Positions 8,117 to 18,484 of a DNA stretch of 64,000 nt are shown here, piece after piece. Made by a program: the position numbers and the translations under genes. The stretch is from contig NZ_FOMS01000003.1 in the NCBI RefSeq assembly GCF_900112685.1, positions 248,001 to 312,000 on the forward strand. Reading direction: 5' to 3'. The notes below the pieces were generated by a model. That model ran no database searches. It had not been told where the DNA came from and saw nothing but the letters and a program-made list of their open reading frames with translations. Numbering within the stretch: position 1 is the first letter of the stretch; every line of letters begins with the position of its first letter. The stretch is from Roseivivax sediminis. GTDB lineage: Bacteria > Pseudomonadota > Alphaproteobacteria > Rhodobacterales > Rhodobacteraceae.

Positions 8117-8145
8117 ACGGCCGCGCCGGTGGGTGGCGCGGCCGT
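8117..8145 (-). terminator. Terminator hairpin after the sugar operon
   Basis: Eleven-base arms ACGGCCGCGCC (8117-8127) and GGCGCGGCCGT (8135-8145) enclose a seven-base loop. Read on the minus strand the stem is followed by TTCATTTC, a short T-rich tail, 43 bases past the stop of the binding-protein gene. It probably ends the operon that runs from 15856 to 8189 and may also stop transcripts arriving from the other side. Confidence 0.65.
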
Positions 8146-8188
8146 CACTCATTTCAGGCCGGGGCGGCCGCGCGCCCCGGCGCGTGGG

Positions 8189-9307
8189 TCACTCGCCGCC
8201 CCAGGCCTCGGGGTAGCCCTCCATGTCATCGCAGCCGCACATCGCGTAGTGCAGCGGCGGCATCGCCGGGTTGATGTAGTCCGACAGGTTCTCCTGCGTG
8301 ATCGCCGGTTGCGGCAGCACCCATTCGGGGCCGGGGAGCGCTTCGCCCTCGATCACGCGGGCGGCGGCGATGATCGCGGTGCGCCACTGGTAGGTGGGGT
8401 AGGTGGGGGCGATGGCGGTCATGTCCTCCTCCTGCCACTTGCGCAGGAAATCCTGCTGGTCCTCGCCCACGAAGACCGGGATCTCGTAGCCGGAATCCTC
8501 GAACGCCTCGATCGCCGCGACCGCGGTGGCGCCGGCATCCATCCACACCGCGTCGATGTTGCCGCGCATCAGGTAATCCTCGACGATCGACTTGGTCTTG
8601 GCGTTGTCGCCGTCGGTGAATTCCGCGCCGACGATGTTCATGCCGGCCTCTTCGAGGATGCGCCGCCCGGCCGAGTAGCGCGTCTCGAGCACGTCGACGC
8701 CGGGCAGGATCCGCAGCATCAGCACGTCGGCGCCTTCGTCGAGCTCGCTGGCCACGAACTCCGCCCCCTGGATGCCGAAGCCGTAGCCGCCGACCGGGTG
8801 AACGAAGGTGACCGGGCAGTCGGTGTTCACGCCGCGGTCGAAGACGATGACGGGCATCGCCTCGCAGGCGCGCTCCACCGCCGGGGTGAGCGCCGCGGTG
8901 GTGTTGGGCGACACGATCATCACGTCGCAATCGCCGCCCGCCAGCAGGTCGTCGATATCCGCGATCTGCTTGTCGTCCGACCCTTCCGCGTCGACATGCA
9001 CGAAGTCCTCGATGGAGTCGTGGTTGGCCAGTTCCTCGGTCATGTTGGTGAAGCCGACCACGCGCCAGGGGTTGTTCACCCCGGCGTTGGAGAAGCAGAC
9101 CGTCGCCGGCGCCTCGACGCCGAGATCGGCGGTCTCGACCATGCCGTCGCCGATATATTGCAGCCAGGGCTCGCCTTCGGGGCCGTTCGGCTCCGCCTGC
9201 AGCTGCTCCTGCTGCTTGGCGAATTCCTCGGGGTCGTCGAAGTTCTGGGCGTGCACGGGCGACAGGCTCAGGGCCAGCGCGCCGGTTGCCGTCAGTAGCA
9301 GTCTCAT
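8189..9307 (-). CDS. Sugar ABC transporter substrate-binding protein
   Basis: The 372-aa product has a signal peptide (MRLLLTATGALALSLSPVHAQ) and a periplasmic type-1 binding fold. ATVCFSNAGVNNPWRVVGF opens the first lobe, CDVMIVSPNTTAALTPAV contacts ligand, and GNIDAVWMDAGATAVAAIEAFED is the second-lobe opening. A GGAGGAT ribosome site precedes the ATG at 9307. It is the last gene of the seven-gene operon, 41 bases after the second permease and just before a terminator. About 60 residues of acidic, glutamine-rich sequence before the first lobe are extra compared with RbsB. The ligand is unknown; a ketose or inositol-like sugar would fit the enzymes upstream. Confidence 0.85.
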   Translation of the reverse strand: MRLLLTATGALALSLSPVHAQNFDDPEEFAKQQEQLQAEPNGPEGEPWLQYIGDGMVETADLGVEAPATVCFSNAGVNNPWRVVGFTNMTEELANHDSIEDFVHVDAEGSDDKQIADIDDLLAGGDCDVMIVSPNTTAALTPAVERACEAMPVIVFDRGVNTDCPVTFVHPVGGYGFGIQGAEFVASELDEGADVLMLRILPGVDVLETRYSAGRRILEEAGMNIVGAEFTDGDNAKTKSIVEDYLMRGNIDAVWMDAGATAVAAIEAFEDSGYEIPVFVGEDQQDFLRKWQEEDMTAIAPTYPTYQWRTAIIAAARVIEGEALPGPEWVLPQPAITQENLSDYINPAMPPLHYAMCGCDDMEGYPEAWGGE

Positions 9308-9348
9308 TGGTATCCTCCCAGTATGTCCGGCCCGCTCCCCGCGGGCCA

Positions 9349-10332
9349 TCAGGTTCCCGTGCGTTTCCTTCGGTGCATGGCCAGCGCGACCGCCGCGATC
9401 AGGATCAGACCCTGCACCACCTGCCGGACGGGTTGCGGCAGGCCGAGGAAGTTCAGAAGCGTGAAGATGGCGGTGAGCGCGAGCGCCCCGCCGAGCGCCG
9501 CGGGCACCGAGCCGCGCCCGCCGAGAAGCTGCGCGCCCCCCAGGACTGCGGCGGTGATCGCTTCCAGCTCGTAGCCCGCGCCGACATCGGTCGACACGCC
9601 GGCGAAACCGCCCAGAAGGATGCCCGCGATGGCGCCCGAGAGCCCCGAGAGCATGAAGGCCGAGATCCGTACCCGGTTCACCGGCACCCCGGCGAGCCGC
9701 GCTGCGACCGGGTTGTCGCCGATGGCATGGACCATGCGGCCGAGATTGGTGCGGTGCATCAGCCAGGCGAAGAGGCCGACGACGACGATCAGCACGATGA
9801 CCGAGACCGGGATGAAGCGCACCAGCGGCACGTCGCGGATCAGTTCGCGCCCGAAGAAGCGGAACGTGTCGGGCAGGTAGCCGCGCGGCGCGCCGCCCGA
9901 CCACAGGAAGGCCAGCCCGTTCAGCGTGATCATCGTGCCCAGCGTGGCGATCAGCGACGGCACCCGCAGGAAGCACACGATGGCGCCGTTCACCGCGCCG
10001 ACGCCGAGGCCCATGGCCAGCATCAGCGGGATCACCCAGTAGGTCGCGGAGGGATCGTTGTTGGTGAGCATCGACGCGCCCACGACCACCAGCGTGATCA
10101 GCGAGCCGACCGAGAGGTCGAACCCGCCCGAGGTGATCACGTAGACCTGCCCCGCCGCGAGGATCGCCAGCGGCGCCGCGCGCTTGAGGAAGTTCATGTA
10201 GCCCGTCGGCTCCGCGAAGCCGGGGTTCATGTAGACGATACCGGCGATCAGCACCGCCAGCAGCACCCAGACCGGGTTGATCTGCGGCAGACGGCGGCGC
10301 TTGCGGTCGGGGGCGGCGCTCTGGTCCGTCAT
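9349..10332 (-). CDS. Sugar ABC transporter permease, second of the pair
   Basis: This 327-aa permease of the RbsC family carries SGGFDLSVGSLITLV, ATLGTMITLNGLAFL and the ATPase-contact loop NPVAARLAGVPVNRVRI. The N-terminus is basic (RKRRR) before the first membrane helix. The ATG at 10332 overlaps the stop of the preceding permease as ATGA. A longer frame exists upstream, but it only reads the other permease out of frame. It probably pairs with the 10329-11315 product as a heterodimeric channel. Confidence 0.87.
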   Translation of the reverse strand: MTDQSAAPDRKRRRLPQINPVWVLLAVLIAGIVYMNPGFAEPTGYMNFLKRAAPLAILAAGQVYVITSGGFDLSVGSLITLVVVGASMLTNNDPSATYWVIPLMLAMGLGVGAVNGAIVCFLRVPSLIATLGTMITLNGLAFLWSGGAPRGYLPDTFRFFGRELIRDVPLVRFIPVSVIVLIVVVGLFAWLMHRTNLGRMVHAIGDNPVAARLAGVPVNRVRISAFMLSGLSGAIAGILLGGFAGVSTDVGAGYELEAITAAVLGGAQLLGGRGSVPAALGGALALTAIFTLLNFLGLPQPVRQVVQGLILIAAVALAMHRRKRTGT

Positions 10333-11315
10333 GCCACGATCCTTTTCGACCGGATGGCGTAGAAGGCGACGGCGGCGACGATGATGATGCCGCGCAACAC
10401 CTGCTTGGCGAAGCTGTCGACCCCGGCGATGTTGAAGACCGAGTCGATGAGCGAGAAGATCAGCATCCCCGCCATGGTCCCCCAGACGCCACCGCGCCCG
10501 CCGGCGAGGACGGTGCCGCCGATGACGACGACGGCGATGCTTTCGAGGTCGTAGACCCCGTCCGCCCCGATCCACGGCGCGCCCGAACGCAGGCGGCTGG
10601 CGAGGTAGAGCCCGGCGATGGACGCGCAGACCGAGCAGATCACGTGGCTGGCCACGACGATGCGGCCGGTCTTGATCCCGGCGAAGCGGGCGGCTTCCTC
10701 GTTGCCGCCGACGGCGTAGATGTCGGAGCCGAACTTGGTGAAGCGCAGCACGCCCCAGGCCGTGACGGCAAGGAGGGCGAGGAAGATCAGCGCCACCGGC
10801 ACCATGCCGATCTCGCCGTAGGCGAAGACCTGGAAGGCCGGCGGCACGGAGCCGGCGAAGTTCGACACGAAGGCCGACAGGCAGCCCTGGATAATCAGGC
10901 TCATGCCGAGCGTCGCGATCAGCGGGTTGACCTTGAGCCCGCTCACCACGAGCCCGTTGGCCAGCCCGACGAGGCCGCCGAGCAGCAGCGCGGCGAGGAT
11001 CGCCGGCAGGATCATCGCCGGCGATCCGTCCATGACCACGGAGGCCAGCACCGCGGTGGCGGAAATCAGGCTCGCCACGCTGAGGTCGATGGAGGCGACG
11101 AGGATCACGAAGGTCTGCCCGATCGCCGTGATGCCGAGCGCGATGGACCGCGCGAGGATGGCGATGAGGTTCTCGAGCGTGAGGTACTGCGTCTGGTCCG
11201 TGGCGACCGCGACGATCACGTAGATCGCGAAGGCCCCGGCGAGCAGGATCAGCGGCGCCCAGCGTTCGAAGCGGAACCCGGCGCGGGTGGGGGCGGGCGT
11301 GTCGGCGGCGCTCAT
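10329..11315 (-). CDS. Sugar ABC transporter permease, first of the pair
   Basis: This 328-aa permease has the hallmarks ASIDLSVASLISATAVL, ATLGMSLIIQGCLSAF and GNEEAARFAGIKTGRIV. The ATG at 11315 overlaps the ATPase stop by the ATGA arrangement seen throughout this operon, so all four transport genes are translationally coupled except the binding protein. Compared with the single-permease system at 2250, this importer is the classical two-permease, double-domain-ATPase layout. Confidence 0.87.
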   Translation of the reverse strand: MSAADTPAPTRAGFRFERWAPLILLAGAFAIYVIVAVATDQTQYLTLENLIAILARSIALGITAIGQTFVILVASIDLSVASLISATAVLASVVMDGSPAMILPAILAALLLGGLVGLANGLVVSGLKVNPLIATLGMSLIIQGCLSAFVSNFAGSVPPAFQVFAYGEIGMVPVALIFLALLAVTAWGVLRFTKFGSDIYAVGGNEEAARFAGIKTGRIVVASHVICSVCASIAGLYLASRLRSGAPWIGADGVYDLESIAVVVIGGTVLAGGRGGVWGTMAGMLIFSLIDSVFNIAGVDSFAKQVLRGIIIVAAVAFYAIRSKRIVA

Positions 11316-12823
11316 GCGGCGACCTCTGTCTCGCCGGTGGCGGCGTGCATGATGTCGCGCTCGGTGGGACCGTGCGGGAATTCGGCGGCGATCCGGCCTT
11401 CCTGCATCACCAGGATGCGGTCGGCGGCGCCGATGACTTCCGGCAGGTCGGAGGAGATCATCAGGATCCCCGCGCCGCCGCGCGCGAGGTCGCGCATCAG
11501 GTGGTAGATCCCGGCCTTGGCGTTCACGTCGATGCCGCGCGTCGGTTCGATGAAGATCAAGAGCTTGGGGCGCATCGACAGCCAGCGCGCGACGATGGCC
11601 TTCTGCTGGTTGCCGCCCGACAGCGCGCGGATGTCCTGATCGTAGGAGGCAGCGCGGATCTCCATGCGGTCCAGCAGTTCGTCGATCCGCGCGAGGTCGG
11701 CCTGCGCGGTGCGCTTGTGGCTCGACCAGAGCGGCGCGAAGGCGCGGGGCGTCAGCATCCCGTTGTCGCGCACCGACTGCATCAGCACGAGCCCCTCGCT
11801 CTTGCGGTCGCCGGGCAGCAGGCCGATCCCGGCCTCGATCGCCTCGCGCGGGGTGCGGAAGGACACGCGCTCTCCGGCGAGCGTGACCTCGCCGGTCTCG
11901 AACGGCTCCTGCCCGAACAGCGCCATGGCGAGCGCCACGCGGCCCGCGCCCTGGATTCCGGCCAGCCCGACGATCTCTCCGGCGCGCACGGACATGTCGA
12001 TGCCGTGCAGGTGCGCGTTGCCGCCGCCGGTGACCGTCAGGACCGGATCGCCGATCTCGGCCTCGGTCGCGGGCGGGGCGTAGAAATCCGCGATGTCGCG
12101 GCCGACCATGGCGTGCACGATCTCGCCCGGCTCGGGCACGGCGTCGAAGCGCGCCGCGACCTCGCCGTCCTTGAGGACGGTGACGCGGTCGGCGAGGCGC
12201 GCGATCTCGCGCATCCGGTGGGTGATGTAGATGATCGCGACGCCGCGCTCGCGCAGGCGGTCGACGGTGGTGAAGAGTTCCTCGCACTCAGCGTCGTTGA
12301 GCGCGGCGGTGGGCTCGTCCATGACGATCACGCGGGCGTCGTGCGACACCGCCTTGGCGATCTCCACCATCTGCTGGGTGGCGACATCGAGTGTGCCGAC
12401 CGCGCGCCCCGGGTCGATCCGCCCGCCGGTGGCGAAGAGGTCGAGCACCTTGCGCGTCTCGTCGTGCATGCGCCGCTCGTCGATGAGGCCGAAGCGGCCG
12501 CGCGGCTCGCGCCCGAGAAAGAGGTTCTGGGCGACGCTGCGCTCGGGCAGGAGGGAAAACTCCTGGTAGATCACCGCGATCCCGGCGCGGAGCGACTCCA
12601 CGGGATGCGCGAAATGCACCGGCTCCCCGCCCATCCGGACCTCGCCGGCATCGGCATGGTAGACGCCCGAGAGGATCTTGATCAGCGTCGACTTGCCCGC
12701 GCCGTTCTCGCCCACCAGTGCCTGCACCTCGCCGGGGCGGACGTCGAAGCTCACTTCCGACAGCGCGCGTACGCCGGGGAAGGTCTTGGTGATGCCCTGC
12801 ATCTCGATGACGGGGGCGGTCAT
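11312..12823 (-). CDS. Sugar ABC transporter ATP-binding protein, two domains (RbsA type)
   Basis: At 503 aa this is the usual double-domain size. The first domain has Walker A GENGAGKS, Walker B VIVMDEPTAALND and the switch His in YITHRM. The second has the degenerate Walker A GIQGAGRV typical of RbsA/XylG, then LSGGNQQKAIVARWL and IFIEPTRGIDVNAK. The start MTAPVIEMQGITKTF at 12823 overlaps the stop of the epimerase gene. It powers uptake through the two permeases that follow. Confidence 0.89.
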   Translation of the reverse strand: MTAPVIEMQGITKTFPGVRALSEVSFDVRPGEVQALVGENGAGKSTLIKILSGVYHADAGEVRMGGEPVHFAHPVESLRAGIAVIYQEFSLLPERSVAQNLFLGREPRGRFGLIDERRMHDETRKVLDLFATGGRIDPGRAVGTLDVATQQMVEIAKAVSHDARVIVMDEPTAALNDAECEELFTTVDRLRERGVAIIYITHRMREIARLADRVTVLKDGEVAARFDAVPEPGEIVHAMVGRDIADFYAPPATEAEIGDPVLTVTGGGNAHLHGIDMSVRAGEIVGLAGIQGAGRVALAMALFGQEPFETGEVTLAGERVSFRTPREAIEAGIGLLPGDRKSEGLVLMQSVRDNGMLTPRAFAPLWSSHKRTAQADLARIDELLDRMEIRAASYDQDIRALSGGNQQKAIVARWLSMRPKLLIFIEPTRGIDVNAKAGIYHLMRDLARGGAGILMISSDLPEVIGAADRILVMQEGRIAAEFPHGPTERDIMHAATGETEVAA

Positions 12824-13664
12824 GCGGCCTCCCACGCGGCGCGGATGAAATCGTGGGACTCGGCGAAGAGCGTCTCGAAATCGGGGAAAAGCGGGCGCCA
12901 GACCCGCGTGGCGGCGGCGAGTTCCGGCACGCCCGCGCCGAAGGCCTCCAGAACCACCGGCCCGTCGAAGCCGATCTCCTTGGCGGTGCGGAAGACGGCG
13001 GCGAAGTCGATCTGCCCGCGCCCCGGGATGCCGCGGTCGTTCTCGGAGACGTGCAGGACGTGCATCTTGCCGCCGATGGTGCGGATCGCCTCCGGTTGCG
13101 ACAACTCCTCGATATTGGCGTGGAAGGTGTCGTACATGATGCCGAAGGCCGGGTGATCGACCGCGTCGGCATAGGCCCGCGCCTGCGCCATGGTGTTGAG
13201 GAAATAGGTCTCGAACCGGTTGAGATGTTCGAGCGCGAGGACATAGCCGTTGCGGCCCGCGCGTTCGGCCATCGTGCGGTGCGCTTCGGCGGCGCGGGCG
13301 ACTTCCGCCTCGGTCGGGCCCTCGCCGGTGAAATGCGCCATCGGCGCGTGGAAGGGGCCGCCGATGGTTTCGGACCCCAGCGCCTCCGCGCAGTCCTGGA
13401 TCCACGAAAGATGATCGAGGCCGCGCCGGCGCACCGCGTCGTCGTCGGACAGCGGGTTGGCGTCCGGGTCGGGGACGATGGAGGTCTGCGCTCGGCCAAG
13501 CCCGAGATCGGCGAGCCGCGCGCCGAGCCGGGCGTAATGGTCGGGATGCCCGTGCATCACCGGAACCTCGACATGATCGTAGCCGATCGCCGCGATGCGT
13601 TCGAGCTGCGGCAGGTGGCTGTCGTCGATATGCCCGCCGAGGCACAGAAGGTTGATGCCGAGCT

Positions 13665-13668
<4 letters not shown>
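12820..13668 (-). CDS. Ketose 3-epimerase-like TIM-barrel protein
   Basis: This 282-aa protein belongs to the xylose-isomerase-like TIM barrels. The segments EHLNRFETYFLNT, YDTFHANIEE, LHVSENDRGIPGRG and VVLEAFG match the metal and sugar-binding positions of D-tagatose/D-psicose 3-epimerases (Glu, Asp, His, Glu in order). Those enzymes interconvert ketoses at C3 with a divalent metal. It overlaps both its neighbours by ATGA. An inositol- or keto-sugar-isomerising role is also possible given the Gfo/Idh gene before it. Confidence 0.75.
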
Positions 13669-14795
<1,127 letters not shown>

Positions 14796-14797
14796 TC

Positions 14798-15856
14798 TCA
14801 GCCCTCCAGTCCCAACATCCGGCGGTTGGCGGCGTCGTCCGCGCCGCCATCCGCGAAATCGTCGAAGGCGCGTTCGGTCACGCGGATGATGTGGTCGCGC
14901 ACGAAGGCCGCGCCCTCGCGCGCGCCGTCCTCGGGGTGCTTGAGGGCGCATTCCCATTCGACCACGGCCCAGCCGCCGAAGCCCTGTGACGTCAGCTTGG
15001 AGAAGATCGCCCCGAAATCGACCTGCCCGTCGCCGGGGGAGCGGAAGCGGCCGGCGCGGTTCGCCCAGGACTGGAAGCCGCCGTAGACGCCCTGTTTCGC
15101 GGTCGGCGTGAACTCCGCGTCCTTGACGTGGAACATGCCGATCCGGTCGGCATAGGTGTCCAGATGCGCGACGTAGTCGAGGCATTGCAGCACGTAATGG
15201 GACGGATCGTACAGCATCCGGGCGCGGGCGTGATCGTCGACGCGCTCGAGGAACATCTCGTAGCTGATGCCGTCGTGGAGATCCTCGCCCGGGTGGATCT
15301 CGTAGCAGATATCGACGCCGCACTCCTCGGCGTGATCCAGAAGCGGGCGCCAGCGCGCGGCGAGCTCGTCGAACGCCGCCTCGATCAGGCCGGCGGGGCG
15401 CTGCGGCCAGGGGTAGACATAGGGCCAGGCGAGGGAGCCGGAGAAGGCGCCGAGCGCCGTCAGGCCGAGGTTGCGCGACGCGCTGAGCGCCATCTTCACC
15501 TGATCGACCGCCCAGGCCTGCCGGGCCTTGGGGTCGCGGTGGACGGACGGGTCGGCGAAGCCGTCGAAGGCGATGTCGTAGGCCGGATGTACCGCGACGA
15601 GCTGACCCTGCAGATGCGCCGACAGCTCCGTCACCTCGATGCCGTTCTCGGCGGCGCGTCCCTTGAAGTCATCGCAGTAGTCGCGGGACTCGGCGGCCTT
15701 GGCGAGGTCGAAGAGCCGCTTGTCCCAGCTCGGCACTTGCACACCCTTGTAGCCGCATTCGGCCGCCCAGCGGGTGATCGCGCTCCAGTCGTTGAACGGC
15801 GCTTCGTCCGACGCGAACTGCGCCAGGAACAGGGCCGGCCCCTTGATCGTCTGCAT
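14798..15856 (-). CDS. Sugar phosphate isomerase/epimerase-family TIM-barrel protein
   Basis: This 352-aa first gene of the operon is a xylose-isomerase-like barrel with ICYEIHPGEDLHDG and LYDPSHYVLQ as probable metal-binding strands, then IGMFHVKDAEF and WAVVEWECALKHP. It is longer than the epimerase at 12820 and only distantly similar to it. Proteins of this kind often sit beside Gfo/Idh dehydrogenases in gene clusters for inositol or modified sugars. Exact reaction is not recognisable. Its start is 51 bases from the first LacI-type operator. Confidence 0.75.
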   Translation of the reverse strand: MQTIKGPALFLAQFASDEAPFNDWSAITRWAAECGYKGVQVPSWDKRLFDLAKAAESRDYCDDFKGRAAENGIEVTELSAHLQGQLVAVHPAYDIAFDGFADPSVHRDPKARQAWAVDQVKMALSASRNLGLTALGAFSGSLAWPYVYPWPQRPAGLIEAAFDELAARWRPLLDHAEECGVDICYEIHPGEDLHDGISYEMFLERVDDHARARMLYDPSHYVLQCLDYVAHLDTYADRIGMFHVKDAEFTPTAKQGVYGGFQSWANRAGRFRSPGDGQVDFGAIFSKLTSQGFGGWAVVEWECALKHPEDGAREGAAFVRDHIIRVTERAFDDFADGGADDAANRRMLGLEG

Positions 15857-15907
15857 GTGTCCTCCCGCCGCCGCGTGCGTGGGCGCGGCGTCCTCCCGGT
15901 GGTGTGT

Positions 15908-15965
15908 TGAAATCGATTACATCAAAGCGATGGTCATTTGGCAATGGAAAATGTAATCGATTAAT
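15908..15965. promoter_or_regulatory. Twin LacI-type operators in the divergent promoter region
   Basis: Two near-palindromes centred on CG lie between the operon and the lacI-like gene. TGAAATCGATTACA (15908-15921) matches the ideal palindrome TGTAATCGATTACA at 13 of 14 positions, and TGTAATCGATTAAT (15952-15965) at 12 of 14. The centres are 44 bases apart, about four helical turns, so two dimers would sit on the same face of the DNA. The right site is 26 bases from the regulator start, which implies autoregulation as well as control of the sugar operon. Confidence 0.75.
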
Positions 15966-15990
15966 CGAATGCAGTTCCGGCGGAGGGCCG

Positions 15991-17016
15991 ATGGCGGAAA
16001 GAGTGCGGATCGTCGACGTCGCGTCGCTGGCGGGGGTGTCCACCGCCACGGTCAGCCGCGCGCTGTCCGCGCCCGAGACGGTCGGTCCCGCGACCCGCAA
16101 GAAGGTGATGGAGGCGGTGCGCACCACCGGCTACCGCATCAACTCCGCCGCGCGGGATCTGCGGCAGCGGCGGGCGCGGTCGATCCTGATCCTTGCGCCC
16201 AACCTGTCGAACACCTTCTTCAGCCGGATCTTCGCCGCCATCCAGGAGGAGGCGGGCGCCGTGGGCCTGACGGTGCAGATCTCCGACAGCCGGATCGGAC
16301 GCGACAAGCTTGTCTCGCTGGGCTACGACGGGCGGGCGGACGGGATCGTTCTGCTCGACGGCAATATCGACCCCGAAGTGGTGAACGGCTGGAATCTGCC
16401 GCTGGTGCAGCTCAGCGAATGGAACGAGTCCTACGACGCGCCCCGCCTCGTGTTCGACAACCCGGCAGCGGCGCGGCTGGCGGTCGACCACCTGGCGGAT
16501 CTGGGGCACCGCGCGCTTTTGCATGTCAGCGGGCCGGCGGAGAACGTTCTGGCCGAGACGCGGCGCGCGGGATTTCTGGAGGCGGCCGCGGCGCGGGCTG
16601 TGTCGGCGGAGGTCTTTGACGGCGACTTCACGCTCGCCGCGGGGGCGGAGGCCGCGCGCCGCTGGGCGGGCCTGGCCGAGCGGCCCACGGGGGTGTTCTG
16701 CGCCTCTGACGAATGCGCGCTGGGCTTCATCTCCGAATGCGGGCGGCTGGGGGTGTCGGTGCCGCGCGACGTCAGCGTGATCGGCTTCGACGACATCGAC
16801 TTCGCCGATCATTTCCTGCCCGCGCTGACCACGATCCGCCAGCCGCGCGAGGAGATGGGGCGCCAGGCCGCGCGGATGATCGTGGCGATGCTGGAAGGCC
16901 AAGGCGCGGCGGCCGGTGCGACGGGCGCGCCCATCGCGCCCGAACTGGTGGTGCGGGGAACGACGCTGCCCGCGTGCCCCGCCGCCGCGCGCAGCGAAGC
17001 GGCGGCGGAAGGTTAG
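15991..17016 (+). CDS. LacI-family transcription regulator
   Basis: The 341-aa protein has the LacI headpiece (VRIVDVASLAGVSTATVSRA, residues 4-25 or so), the hinge helix (INSAARDLRQRRA) and a periplasmic-binding-like effector domain (SILILAPNLSNTFFSRI, DGIVLLDGN, PTGVFCASDECALGFI, SVIGFDDIDFA). The ATG at 15991 follows GGAGGG; a longer frame back to 15904 runs through the operators and is not credible. It is divergent from the seven-gene sugar operon and almost certainly represses it. The inducer is unknown. Confidence 0.9.
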   Translation: MAERVRIVDVASLAGVSTATVSRALSAPETVGPATRKKVMEAVRTTGYRINSAARDLRQRRARSILILAPNLSNTFFSRIFAAIQEEAGAVGLTVQISDSRIGRDKLVSLGYDGRADGIVLLDGNIDPEVVNGWNLPLVQLSEWNESYDAPRLVFDNPAAARLAVDHLADLGHRALLHVSGPAENVLAETRRAGFLEAAAARAVSAEVFDGDFTLAAGAEAARRWAGLAERPTGVFCASDECALGFISECGRLGVSVPRDVSVIGFDDIDFADHFLPALTTIRQPREEMGRQAARMIVAMLEGQGAAAGATGAPIAPELVVRGTTLPACPAAARSEAAAEG

Positions 17017-17029
17017 GGCCGCTGTACCC

Positions 17030-18448
17030 TCAGGCGATGAAGGCGGCGACCGTGCGCGCGGCGCCGTCGCCGGTCAGGCGGTCATGCGCGTCGCTGACCG
17101 CGGCGCGGAAGCTCTCGTCTTTCGCAAGACGCTCGGAGAAGACCGCGTCGATGGCCAGCACCGCGCCCACCGGATCGTCCGAGGTCGCCGCCGCGCGCAG
17201 ATCGTCGGCCAGCGGGTCGCGCACGTCGATGGGCTGCCCGCCCTCGTCGGTGCCGCCGACGTAGCGGATCCAGGCCGCCACGGCGAGGCAGAGCCCGTGC
17301 GGCACGTTCCCCCGGTCGAGCTGATCCGTCACGGTGCCGAGGATGCGCTGGGGCAGCTTCTGGCTGCCGTCCATGGCGATCTGCCAGGTGCGGTGCCGGA
17401 TGCCGGGGTTCTGGTAGCGCTCAAGCAGCGCGGCGGTGTAGGCCGAGAGGTCCTCGCCCTCGGGCTGCGGCAGCGTCGGGACGATCTCCTCGGCCCAGAG
17501 CTTGGCGCAAAGTGCGGCGAAATCGGGGTTGGCGGTGGTCTCCGCGATGGTCTCGAACCCGGCGAGGTAGCCGAGATAGGCAAGCGTGGAATGGGTGCCA
17601 TTCAGACAGCGCAGCTTCATCAGCTCGTGCGCCTCCACGTCCTCGACCATCTGCGCGCCGACCGCGTCCCAGGCCGGGCGGCCGTCGACGAAATCGTCCT
17701 CGATCACCCATTGGCGGAACGGCTCATGCACCACCATCGCCTCGTCGCGATACCCTTGCGCCTCTTCCAGCGCGGCGACGTCATCCTCGGTCGTGGCGGG
17801 GGTGATGCGGTCGACCATGGTCGCCGGGAAGGTCACCTCCGCCGCGATCCAGTCGGCGAGATCGGCGTCGCGGGCGCGGGCGAAGTCGATCACGATGCCG
17901 CGCGCCAGCCGGCCATTGGAGGGCAGGTTGTCGCAGCTGAGCACGGTGAAGGGCGCATGGCCCGCCGCGCGGCGGCGCGCCAGCGCCTCCACGATGAAGC
18001 CGGGCGCGGAGCGGGGCGCGTCCGGCGTCGCGAGATCGTGCGCGATGTCGGCGTTGTCGGTGCTGAGCCGTCCGGTCGCGGGGTTGTGGCAGTACCCTTT
18101 CTCCGTGATCGTGAGCGACACGATGCGGATCGCCGGATCGGTCATCGCCGCAAGCACCGCCTCGGGGTCTTCGGGGGCGACCAGCGCCTCCGCGATGGCG
18201 CCGATCTGCGCGTAGCGCCGGCCGTCCGGGCCAAGCTCCACCGCCGTGAAGGCGCAGCCCTGCGGGGCGAGCTGATCGCGCGGGCCGGGGCTGCGCAGGC
18301 TCACCGCGACAATGCCCCAGTCGCCGCCTTTCTCCGCGACCGCCTCGTGCGTGTAGACCGCGTTGAAGGCGCGGAAGAAGGCGCCGGGGCCGAAATGCAC
18401 GATGCCGGGTTTCGGCGCGGGGGCGGAGCGGGTCAGGCGGTCGGTCAT
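17030..18448 (-). CDS. Mannitol dehydrogenase-family polyol/hexuronate reductase (UxuB-like)
   Basis: The 472-aa protein belongs to the long-chain mannitol dehydrogenase family. It has the nucleotide-binding VHFGPGAFFRA near the N-terminus, TITEKGYCHN, SCDNLPSNG and the catalytic region KLRCLNGTHSTLAYLG with its Lys, Asn and His. Fructuronate reductase (UxuB), mannitol and arabinitol dehydrogenases all share these. With uronate isomerase directly upstream on the same strand, fructuronate reduction to mannonate is the most likely role. It is convergent with the LacI gene, 13 bases apart. No uxuA is in the window. Confidence 0.82.
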   Translation of the reverse strand: MTDRLTRSAPAPKPGIVHFGPGAFFRAFNAVYTHEAVAEKGGDWGIVAVSLRSPGPRDQLAPQGCAFTAVELGPDGRRYAQIGAIAEALVAPEDPEAVLAAMTDPAIRIVSLTITEKGYCHNPATGRLSTDNADIAHDLATPDAPRSAPGFIVEALARRRAAGHAPFTVLSCDNLPSNGRLARGIVIDFARARDADLADWIAAEVTFPATMVDRITPATTEDDVAALEEAQGYRDEAMVVHEPFRQWVIEDDFVDGRPAWDAVGAQMVEDVEAHELMKLRCLNGTHSTLAYLGYLAGFETIAETTANPDFAALCAKLWAEEIVPTLPQPEGEDLSAYTAALLERYQNPGIRHRTWQIAMDGSQKLPQRILGTVTDQLDRGNVPHGLCLAVAAWIRYVGGTDEGGQPIDVRDPLADDLRAAATSDDPVGAVLAIDAVFSERLAKDESFRAAVSDAHDRLTGDGAARTVAAFIA

Positions 18449-18484
18449 GTCGTCGCTTTCTTCGTACGGGGGGGTGGGCGGCGC

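Noticed and set aside
7895-8152. 85-codon frame inside repeat copy 2
   Set aside because: It is produced by the palindrome, begins and ends in repeat or terminator DNA, and has no ribosome site.
7724-9298. Open frame of 524 codons crossing the repeats and the binding-protein gene
   Set aside because: Its first part lies in the palindromic repeats and the rest is antisense to a clear binding protein with signal peptide.
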